DNA of 34,946 bases from Prolixibacteraceae bacterium (lineage in GTDB: Bacteria > Bacteroidota > Bacteroidia > Bacteroidales > Prolixibacteraceae), in assembly GCA_028282705.1 (NCBI GenBank), contig JANQHI010000022.1, positions 1 to 34,946 on the forward strand, written 5' to 3'. The position numbers were made by a program, and so were the translations under genes. Of this stretch, positions 24,461 through 31,719 are shown in pieces (within the stretch, counting starts at the first letter, position 1; each line of letters opens with the position of its first letter). Below the pieces are notes generated by a model. The model did no database searches. It was given only the letters and a program-made list of their open reading frames with translations, and was not told where the DNA came from.

Positions 24461-25105
24461 ATGGAAAAAGCCAAGGTAGATATTGATATTAAAAAAGAAT
24501 GGGAAGGAATGATTGGCGGCAATGAACAAGCATTTTCTGAAATATTTACATTGTTTTATTCTGACCTGTATCAATATGGGATAAAGATTTTTAACCTTCC
24601 CGACCTTGTAAAAGATACCATCCAGGATGTTTTTATACGAATTTGGGAACGCCGTGATACAATAGGTGATGTGCAGAGCCCCAAAGCATACCTGATATCA
24701 TCAGTTAGGAGGAAGCTTTTTCATAATAGGGGTGCAAGGAAAAATGAAATAATTGAAGGGGTAATTAAAAGAGAAAACCATGAGAATTTTTCATTTATAA
24801 CTTCCGAGTTTATAGAAATCAAAGAATTTTCAGCCCAATTAAAAAACTTGTTGGCAACCACCATAAATGGCCTTCCTGAACGCCAAAGGGAATTAATTTT
24901 ATTAAGGTTCTACTACAACTTTAAATACAAAGAGATAGCTGGTATAATGGAAATTAACGAGCAAACAGTACGAAACCTGATGCAACGTGCACTTGCGAAA
25001 CTAAGGCAGAAAATCGACCGTACTTTATGGGAAGATATAGATAATATTGACCAGCTTTTACTTACCTTTTTCTTTTTAATAAAAAAATATAGCAACTCAG
25101 CCTAG
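24461..25105 (+). CDS. ECF sigma factor, FecI-like, cassette 3
   Basis: 214 residues, longer than the other two by an N-terminal lead (MEKAKVDIDIKKEWEGMIGG). Region 2 is at about 20-75 (FTLFYSDLYQYGIKIF, DLVKDTIQDVFIRIWERR). Region 4 is at about 135-190 (INGLPERQRELILLRFYYNF, KYKEIAGIMEINEQTVRNLM). It should be controlled by the FecR encoded 53 bases downstream and drive cassette 3. The gene follows the hybrid sensor by 115 bases with no clear terminator between them, so partial co-transcription with the sensor gene is possible. That would couple the two sensory systems, but the sequence alone does not show it. Confidence 0.92.
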   Translation: MEKAKVDIDIKKEWEGMIGGNEQAFSEIFTLFYSDLYQYGIKIFNLPDLVKDTIQDVFIRIWERRDTIGDVQSPKAYLISSVRRKLFHNRGARKNEIIEGVIKRENHENFSFITSEFIEIKEFSAQLKNLLATTINGLPERQRELILLRFYYNFKYKEIAGIMEINEQTVRNLMQRALAKLRQKIDRTLWEDIDNIDQLLLTFFFLIKKYSNSA

Positions 25106-25158
25106 TACATAATTTATAAATGCCTCTCTATTGTAATAAAATGGCAATAAGGGGATAA

Positions 25159-26262
25159 ATGGTTTTTAATAAGCGTTTTGACAAATTATTTGTAGAAGAA
25201 CAATTTCAGGATGATGTACTTGATTTTTCAAAAGAAAAACATACAGGAATCCTGGAAAAATATTCAATTAGCAGGAAGGAAGCCCTATATGCCCGATATT
25301 TATTTTTGGGTTTAATACCAAAGAAAAAAGCATTAGCAGAAGGAGAGGTGGAATATGCAAGACAGAAGTTGCTAAAAATAATTTCACCTACGGATGTCCA
25401 GCCAAAAGTTAAACTAAGTTATAAAAAAAAGGCCATTGCAACTGCTTTAAAAGTTGCAGCTGTACTTACTATTCCATTACTATTATCTACCATTTATTTT
25501 TACCAAAAGTCAAAGGAAGGTGTACCCCAACAATATGCACTAGGTCAAAAGGCAATGCATTACAATACTGTGAGCGCCCCTTTGGGTGCAAAATCACAGG
25601 TAATCCTTCCCGATGGTACATTGGTTTGGTTAAATTCAGGAAGCTCTATTTCATACCCCATTACATTTAATAAAAAAATCAGGAATGTAGAACTAAAAGG
25701 AGAAGCATTTTTTGATGTAGTTAAGGACGATAAAAAGCCTATGCTGGTTTCAACCAATGGGCTTAAGGTAAAAGTATATGGGACAAAATTCAACCTGAAT
25801 GCTTTTGGTGGCAAAAAAGCAGTTAAAACAGCACTGGTTGAAGGTCGGGTTTCCATTATTATTGATGGAAATAAAAAAGAACATAACCTTAAACCCGGGC
25901 AGGTAGCTTCTTTTTCTCAAGGCAAACGGGTTTTGGAAATCGCGCAAATAGAAAATGAAGATGTATACATTGGCTGGACGATTGGGAAGCTGATATTCAG
26001 GGGCGAATCATTTACTGAGGTGTTGGATAAACTGGAAAGATGGTATAACGTTGATATAGAGCTAAGTGATGCTTCCCTGGCTAATTATTCCATGTATGCA
26101 ACCTTTTTTGATGAGAACATTGAACAAGTGCTGGATATATTTTCAGCTTCCATTCCCATTAAAATTGAGTACCCTAAAAGGAAGAAAAAACCAGATGGGA
26201 CTTATACCAAACGTAAAATAATCGTCAAACGTGATATGAGTCGACAAATCAGATTAAACTAA
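25159..26262 (+). CDS. FecR-family anti-sigma factor, cassette 3
   Basis: 367 residues, the longest of the three FecR proteins. The cytoplasmic part (about 1-94) has an enlarged N-terminus. The membrane helix is at about 95-114 (ALKVAAVLTIPLLLSTIYF). The FecR domain is at about 130-240 (APLGAKSQVILPDGTLVWLN, GEAFFDV, VKVYGTKFNLNAFG). The DUF4974-type domain is at about 280-345 (SFTEVLDKLERWYNVDIELS). The end is a basic tail (PKRKKKPDGTYTKRK) not present in the other two. Its partners should be the upstream sigma factor and the STN domain of the SusC that follows. It starts 53 bases after the sigma gene stop, a probable operon. Confidence 0.92.
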   Translation: MVFNKRFDKLFVEEQFQDDVLDFSKEKHTGILEKYSISRKEALYARYLFLGLIPKKKALAEGEVEYARQKLLKIISPTDVQPKVKLSYKKKAIATALKVAAVLTIPLLLSTIYFYQKSKEGVPQQYALGQKAMHYNTVSAPLGAKSQVILPDGTLVWLNSGSSISYPITFNKKIRNVELKGEAFFDVVKDDKKPMLVSTNGLKVKVYGTKFNLNAFGGKKAVKTALVEGRVSIIIDGNKKEHNLKPGQVASFSQGKRVLEIAQIENEDVYIGWTIGKLIFRGESFTEVLDKLERWYNVDIELSDASLANYSMYATFFDENIEQVLDIFSASIPIKIEYPKRKKKPDGTYTKRKIIVKRDMSRQIRLN

Positions 26263-26278
26263 CTTAATTTAAACGTAA

Positions 26279-26293
26279 ATGCCTATGGAATAA
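26279..26293 (+). other. Candidate leader mini-ORF upstream of susC, cassette 3
   Basis: ATGCCTATGGAATAA would encode MPME. The first 10 bases equal those of the cassette 2 mini-ORF (14896). It ends 19 bases before the antisense terminator stem. Confidence 0.2.
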
Positions 26294-26304
26294 GCAAAAG
26301 AACT

Positions 26305-26342
26305 AAAAAATAAACAGGAAAGAGTTGCAGCTCCTTCCTGTT
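26305..26342 (-). terminator. Intrinsic terminator on the minus strand in the FecR-SusC spacer, cassette 3
   Basis: The arms 26313-26324 and 26331-26342 form a 12-bp stem with a 6-base loop. The single imperfect pair, 26321/26334, is A.C on plus and U.G on minus. On the minus strand the stem is followed by UAUUUUUUAG. Confidence 0.6.
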
Positions 26343-26380
26343 CAAGATTCGAAATCCGTGATTTATTAATTACTAACAAA
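26305..26380 (-). ncRNA. Candidate antisense RNA to the susC leader, cassette 3 (DonS-like)
   Basis: A minus-strand TACTTTTG element at 26387-26394, overlapping the susC start codon, would start an RNA near 26380 ending at the terminator at 26305-26342, about 75 bases. It would pair with the last part of the susC leader. This is inferred, as for cassettes 1 and 2. Confidence 0.4.
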
Positions 26381-26393
26381 TCAAACCAAAAGT

Positions 26394-29300
26394 ATGAAAA
26401 AAAGTAATAGGTTAAATTTCGGGAGGGTGAAATTTAAGCTTTCCCGTGAAATTGTAATGAAAATGAAACTAATATCATTGTTCATATTAGTTGGGATAAT
26501 CCAGGCAGCAGCTTTTACGGGTTATTCACAATCTGCAAAAATAACCCTGGAACTTAATAATATATCTGTTATTGAGGCTCTTACAGCTATTGAAGACCAA
26601 AGCGACTACTATTTTGTCTATAACAAGGAATTTATAGACATGGATAGGAAAATTGACCTAAAGGCTGAGAATTTGCGTATAGGGGAAATATTGGATAATA
26701 TTTTCCAAACTACAAATGTAGAGTACGAGATACGGGGTAGGCATATCATTTTATCCACCTTGCAAACACTTCAACAAACAAAAACCATTTCTGGCAAAGT
26801 AACAGATGAAGACGGCCTGCCACTTCCAGGTGTAACCGTATTGGTAAAAGGTACTACCATTGGTACAACTACCAACTCATCTGGAGAATATAGTTTGGCA
26901 AATGTAAATTCCACTAATGTAATTGCCTTTTCTTTTATAGGCATGGTTACTCAGGAAATTACAGTGGGTAACCAGTCTGTGATTGATATAAGCTTGATCG
27001 CAGATGCAATCGGTATTGAAGAAGTGGTTGCCGTTGGTTATGGAACAAAATCCAGAGAAACGTTAACTGGTTCTACTTTTACTGTAAAATCTGAGCAATT
27101 CCAGAGTAAACCTCAAACCGAAGTTGTGCAATCACTCCAAGGAGCGATCCCTGGCTTAATGGTTGTAAGAGGTGATGGAGAGCTTGGAAATGAAAACAAC
27201 TTTATTCAATTACGTGGTGTAACATCTCGGAGTAGCCCAGGGGTTTTAATTGTTATTGATGGAATTCCGCAAAGGGAAGCTAACGCCAATGCCCTTAACA
27301 ATATTAATCCACAGGATATTGAAGATATTACTGTGCTAAAAGATGCACAGGCTGCAATTTATGGTGCAAGGGCCGCTGGTGGTGTAATCATTGTTACAAC
27401 AAAGAAAGGGAAAAAGGGCTTGCCAACCATTTCATACGATGCTAACTTTTCTTGGAACAAGCCTAGTCAAACGCCTATCTCAACTGATGTTAAGGAGCAT
27501 ATGATTATGGCATCTGAGGCCTTTGCTAACGATGGTAATAACAACCACTTCTTTGTAAAAACTTTAGAAGCCGTATTAGATCCTTCATTTGATATTAATA
27601 ATCCGAAGGTTATTCCTGGTCCATTTGGTGATACGCCACATATTTGGCTGGGACATACAGATTGGGCAGATGTGCTTTGGGGTACGGCTTTTATGCAGTC
27701 GCACAACCTTTCTGTTTCGGGCAGTAATGAGAAATCAAATTATTATGTCTCAGTTGGATTATTAGACCAAGGGTCAATGTTGCAATATGGTAAAAACTCA
27801 AACCTCCGCTACTTTGCCCGCATGAAATATGATTTTGAAGTATTGGAAGATTTATTAACGATTGGTACAAATATTTCTTTGGAACGTCAAAGAATTGAAC
27901 GTCCGGATAATTATGGTGCCATGAAAGCAACAATTGATCAGGCATGGACCTCAATGCCCTTATATAATCCGGAGGGGAATTATTACAATTTTGGTGGGTT
28001 TGCCCCTCCTCATGCATTTGCTGAAAGTTCAGGTGATGCATTGAATTTGCAGTACCGATCAAGGTTGCAATTCAATGCAAAATTAACTCCAGTTGAAGGT
28101 TTAGTGGTTGAAGGGCAGTTTTCTACAAACCTGGATATTGATGATTATTCATGGATGAGGAAAATTATCCAGTTTTATAGCTGGGAAAACAACCCTACCT
28201 CAAAATCGACCAATAAAAACGGTGCAGGATCATCTTACCGAAAAGATGTTCACCAAGTAGCAAACCTGTACGCTACTTATAAGCGCAGTTTTGGTAACCA
28301 CAATACAAGCATTACTGCAGGAGCCAGTCATGAAGAGATTGACAACCGCGGCTTTGGAGCTTCAAGGAATTCGTTGATTACAAATGAACTTAGTGTTCTT
28401 GACCTTGGTGACCCGGAAGAACAATTTACAAATGAATTCAAAAGTCAGTATGCAATTAGTTCTTATTTTGGACGCTTTAGTTACGATTACCAGAAAAAAT
28501 ACATGTTTGATGCACAGTTCAGACGTGATGGTTCTTCTCGTTTCCATGAAGATTATCGCTGGGGTAACTTTTACGGTGTTTCGGGAGCTTGGGTTTTGGC
28601 AAAAGAGAAATTTGTTGAGGGACTCGGAATTTTTGATAATCTAAAACTTAGGCTATCATATGGTCAGCTTGGTAACCAGAATAACGTTGGAAGGTTTGAC
28701 CACTTTGCAAGAATCTGGGTTGGTGGAGAACGGCCATTCGGTGATCCGCTAAGCCCGATTAAACAACAATATGCCGCAGAAGTTGCACCTCTTGCAAGTA
28801 AGGTCCGCACCTGGGAAACTGTAAATATGAATAACTTTGCAGTTGACTTTGCAGTACTTGATGCCCGCTTATCGGGAAGTGTTGACTATTTTATCAAACA
28901 AACAAAAGATATCCTGATCTCTCAGGAATTCCCAACTACATTGGGAATTGCTCCACCTACCGTAAATGGTGGTGAGATCGAGACTAAAGGTTGGGAGTTG
29001 GCACTTAACTGGCAAGATAAAATTGGAGACTTTGAATATTATGTACGTGGTGTTTATACTGATGATAAAAATACAGTTACATCATTAGAAGATGCTAAGG
29101 TCGTGGGCTTTGGTTGGAATGATTATCGTGAAGGTTACAGCACTGGTTCTTGGTTTGGTCTTGAATACGGTGGTTTGATTACTGACCAGGCAGCATTAGA
29201 TGAGTACAAAAAAATTAGTGGAGTGCCACATAACCTTCGTTTAGGTGATGCCATGTGGATAGATAAAGATGGCGATGGAGTTATTGAACGTGGGAAACTT

Positions 29301-29837
29301 TATAAAGAAGGTGATCCTGATTCAGGAGATCTTGTGTACTTAGGAAATAGTAACATCCGTCATCAATTCTCTTTAACACTTGGTGGAAGTTGGAAAGGTT
29401 TTGATTTTTCGGCTATGTTCCAGGGTGTTGGTACATGGAATGTGGAGAATAATGACAGCCCACTTGGTGGAAACTGGTGGGAGCAGCCTTGGAGGTATGA
29501 GTATGGAAAAACCTGGCATCCTGACCGCCCTAATGCAACATGGCCGGCAATGACCAGTAATGGAGGTATTGACTGGTGGAACTGGTCAACTTCCGATGCT
29601 CCTTATAAAATGTATAATAACGCCTATGTTAGGTTGAAAAACATTCAGTTTGGATATACACTACCTAGTAGAATTACAAAGCAATTTAAGGTTTCTAAAT
29701 TAAGGGTTTACGTAAGTGGAAGTGATCTTTGGGAAACTCATAACCTGCCAAAAGGTTTCGATCCTGAAAAACCATTTACATTTAACTTTACTCCTCTTGC
29801 TAGATATTTTTCAACTGGTTTAAATGTCACATTCTAA
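26394..29837 (+). CDS. SusC-like TonB-dependent outer-membrane transporter with STN domain, cassette 3
   Basis: 1147 residues. The signal peptide core is MKLISLFILVGIIQAAA, with cleavage near GYSQ (residue about 43). STN spans about 46-120 (TLELNNISVIEALTAIEDQ). CarboxypepD_reg spans about 130-200 (GKVTDEDGLPLPGVTVLVKG). GIEEVVAVGYG is at about 205-215. The plug includes IQLRGVTSRSSPGVLIVIDG and AAIYGARAAGGVIIVTT, followed by the barrel ending STGLNVTF. It pairs with the SusD encoded next. A calcium-loop-like DKDGDGVIERG segment lies in the C-terminal part. Arginine codons in the barrel lean towards CGN, unlike the SusCs of cassettes 1 and 2, a possible sign of different origin or stronger codon selection. 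Confidence 0.95.
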   Translation: MKKSNRLNFGRVKFKLSREIVMKMKLISLFILVGIIQAAAFTGYSQSAKITLELNNISVIEALTAIEDQSDYYFVYNKEFIDMDRKIDLKAENLRIGEILDNIFQTTNVEYEIRGRHIILSTLQTLQQTKTISGKVTDEDGLPLPGVTVLVKGTTIGTTTNSSGEYSLANVNSTNVIAFSFIGMVTQEITVGNQSVIDISLIADAIGIEEVVAVGYGTKSRETLTGSTFTVKSEQFQSKPQTEVVQSLQGAIPGLMVVRGDGELGNENNFIQLRGVTSRSSPGVLIVIDGIPQREANANALNNINPQDIEDITVLKDAQAAIYGARAAGGVIIVTTKKGKKGLPTISYDANFSWNKPSQTPISTDVKEHMIMASEAFANDGNNNHFFVKTLEAVLDPSFDINNPKVIPGPFGDTPHIWLGHTDWADVLWGTAFMQSHNLSVSGSNEKSNYYVSVGLLDQGSMLQYGKNSNLRYFARMKYDFEVLEDLLTIGTNISLERQRIERPDNYGAMKATIDQAWTSMPLYNPEGNYYNFGGFAPPHAFAESSGDALNLQYRSRLQFNAKLTPVEGLVVEGQFSTNLDIDDYSWMRKIIQFYSWENNPTSKSTNKNGAGSSYRKDVHQVANLYATYKRSFGNHNTSITAGASHEEIDNRGFGASRNSLITNELSVLDLGDPEEQFTNEFKSQYAISSYFGRFSYDYQKKYMFDAQFRRDGSSRFHEDYRWGNFYGVSGAWVLAKEKFVEGLGIFDNLKLRLSYGQLGNQNNVGRFDHFARIWVGGERPFGDPLSPIKQQYAAEVAPLASKVRTWETVNMNNFAVDFAVLDARLSGSVDYFIKQTKDILISQEFPTTLGIAPPTVNGGEIETKGWELALNWQDKIGDFEYYVRGVYTDDKNTVTSLEDAKVVGFGWNDYREGYSTGSWFGLEYGGLITDQAALDEYKKISGVPHNLRLGDAMWIDKDGDGVIERGKLYKEGDPDSGDLVYLGNSNIRHQFSLTLGGSWKGFDFSAMFQGVGTWNVENNDSPLGGNWWEQPWRYEYGKTWHPDRPNATWPAMTSNGGIDWWNWSTSDAPYKMYNNAYVRLKNIQFGYTLPSRITKQFKVSKLRVYVSGSDLWETHNLPKGFDPEKPFTFNFTPLARYFSTGLNVTF

Positions 29838-29850
29838 AAGTATTGGTATA

Positions 29851-31557
29851 ATGAAAAAAAATAAATTTATCTATATATTATTTGCCTTGGCACTTGTGTT
29901 TGGGGCATGTGAAAAAGATCTTGATCTAGCTCCTGAAGATGTGATTACCGAATCAAGTTTCTTTAAAAGTGCAAATGATTTTAAACTTTTTGCAACACAA
30001 TTGTATGACGGATTACCGAGGCCTTCACATGACGATCGTCGCACAGATATCGCTTACAATGAAGGTGGAAACGATATTAGCCGCGGTACTTTGATTGCTC
30101 CTCAAAATGACGGTTTTTGGAATGGGTCGTTTGAAACTATCCGGGCTTGTAACCTCTTGCTTGAAAAGGCTGAAATTGCCACTGATGATCTTAAGCCTTC
30201 AATTGAGGTTTATAAAGGAGAGGCTCTATTCTTTAGGGCAATGGCATATTATCGCTTATTTAAAAATTATGGTGGTGTCCCAGTTTTTACAAAAACCTTA
30301 TCAACTGATAGTGAGGAATTGCAAGGAGCAAGAAATACTCGAACTGAAACAATCGATCAGATTATTGCTGACTTAGATCAGGCAATTAGTTTGCTTCCCG
30401 ATAATGTTACTGGTTCAAATGTTGGACGCTTAACAAAAATGGCTGCTCAGGCTTATAAAGCCCGTGTAGCTCTATTCGAAGGAACATGGCGTAAGTACCA
30501 TGGGGGAGACGATGCTAATAGCTTGTTAGACATGGCAATCAGCGCATCTAACTCGGTTATTTCAAGTAACAAATATCAGCTGTTCGACCGCAGGGATGTT
30601 TTAGGTGATGAAAGTTACCGTTTATTTTTTACTCTGGACAGCGATGGTCTCACCAATCCGGTTGGTTTGACAAAAACCGCTAATACTGAGACCATTTTGG
30701 CAAAACGTTATGACAAGGATATTTTAGGGTCTCATTGGTTTGCGCCTTTAGCTGATGTCCGGGAAATGAATCCTACAAAAGCAATGATGGATCAATTTTT
30801 ATGTACAGATGGTCTTCCCATTGATAAATCAACTGTTTTTATGGGGTATGATAGTATTCATTTTGAATACCAGAACCGTGATCCTCGCATGTCTACCATG
30901 ATGTATATTCCTGAACATAGATATTGGGCACACTTTTTTGCTGAATGGTGGCGTGTTTGGGGAGAACCTGAAACCAATGGATTTATATATATGGAGGATG
31001 GTGACGATTGGGGAGGCCGAACGGCCACAGGTTATAACGGGCGTAAGTTCACTCAGGAGATTGAACGTCCAAGAGGTTCTGATTACCCTGTAATCCGCTT
31101 GGCTGAGGTTTATCTGATATATGCTGAAGCTACGTACGAGAAAAATGGAAGTATTAATGACGCAGATCTTAATAAATCTATCAACAAATTGAGGCAACGT
31201 GTAGGAATGCCTGATTTAACCAATGCATTTGTTTCAACAAATAGTCTTAGCATGAAAGATGAAATTCGCAGGGAACGTACTGTTGAGCTTTGTTACGAAG
31301 GCTTTAGGTATGATGATATCCGTCGTTGGAAGATTGCAGAAGATATTCTTCCAGAGCCAATAAAAGGTGTGAAGTGGACAGGAACACAATGGGAAACCGA
31401 CCCAAGGTATTCTTCAAATGTTTTCACAAAAGATGCAGATGGATTTATAATTGTTGAGGACAACAGGTCTTTTGATCCTACAAAGCATTATTTACTTCCG
31501 TTACCGGAACGTCAAATTATTTTGAATCCAAGCCTGGAACAAAATCCTGGATGGTAA
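29851..31557 (+). CDS. SusD-like surface glycan-binding lipoprotein, cassette 3
   Basis: 568 residues from ATG 29851. The frame is open back to an ATG at 29824 that overlaps the end of susC, but the 29851 start gives a proper lipoprotein signal (MKKNKFIYILFALALVFGAC, Cys20 followed by EKD). SusD motifs are IEVYKGEALFFRAMAYYRLF, VGRLTKMAAQAYKARVALF, VIRLAEVYLIYAEATYE, IRRERTVELCYEGFRYDDI and the closing PLPERQIILNPSLEQNPGW. It lies 13 bases after the susC stop. A strong terminator follows at 31590-31627. By hand count about 27 of 38 arginine codons are CGN, against about 8 of 29 in the cassette 2 SusD. It is the closest local match to the SusD relic at 20083-20232. Confidence 0.94.
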   Translation: MKKNKFIYILFALALVFGACEKDLDLAPEDVITESSFFKSANDFKLFATQLYDGLPRPSHDDRRTDIAYNEGGNDISRGTLIAPQNDGFWNGSFETIRACNLLLEKAEIATDDLKPSIEVYKGEALFFRAMAYYRLFKNYGGVPVFTKTLSTDSEELQGARNTRTETIDQIIADLDQAISLLPDNVTGSNVGRLTKMAAQAYKARVALFEGTWRKYHGGDDANSLLDMAISASNSVISSNKYQLFDRRDVLGDESYRLFFTLDSDGLTNPVGLTKTANTETILAKRYDKDILGSHWFAPLADVREMNPTKAMMDQFLCTDGLPIDKSTVFMGYDSIHFEYQNRDPRMSTMMYIPEHRYWAHFFAEWWRVWGEPETNGFIYMEDGDDWGGRTATGYNGRKFTQEIERPRGSDYPVIRLAEVYLIYAEATYEKNGSINDADLNKSINKLRQRVGMPDLTNAFVSTNSLSMKDEIRRERTVELCYEGFRYDDIRRWKIAEDILPEPIKGVKWTGTQWETDPRYSSNVFTKDADGFIIVEDNRSFDPTKHYLLPLPERQIILNPSLEQNPGW

Positions 31558-31589
31558 TAAGCTTTTTTTACAGGGTATATAAATGCCTG

Positions 31590-31627
31590 ATGGGTAAGCT
31601 ATATGAAAATGGCTTACCCATTTTTTT
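31590..31627 (+). terminator. Intrinsic terminator after susD, cassette 3
   Basis: ATGGGTAAGC (31590-31599) pairs perfectly with GCTTACCCAT (31612-31621) and is followed at once by seven T. It separates the sigma-controlled SusCD operon from the GH116 gene. Confidence 0.85.
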
Positions 31628-31683
31628 ATTGATTTGGATACTTTTTTGCATGATTTCGACCTATGTTAAATTTTTAGTAGACG

Positions 31684-31691
31684 TATTTTTG
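31684..31691 (+). promoter_or_regulatory. TAnnTTTG -7-like promoter element before GH116 gene
   Basis: TATTTTTG matches the consensus and lies 28 bases before the ATG at 31720, directly after the cassette 3 terminator. No -33 TTTG lies at the usual distance. It supports independent transcription of the enzyme gene. Confidence 0.45.
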
Positions 31692-31719
31692 AGATAAGAT
31701 TATTAAATAAAAGATAACA

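Noticed and set aside
29824-29850. susD start overlapping the susC end in cassette 3
   Set aside because: The downstream ATG 29851 starts a complete lipoprotein signal with correct spacing to Cys20.
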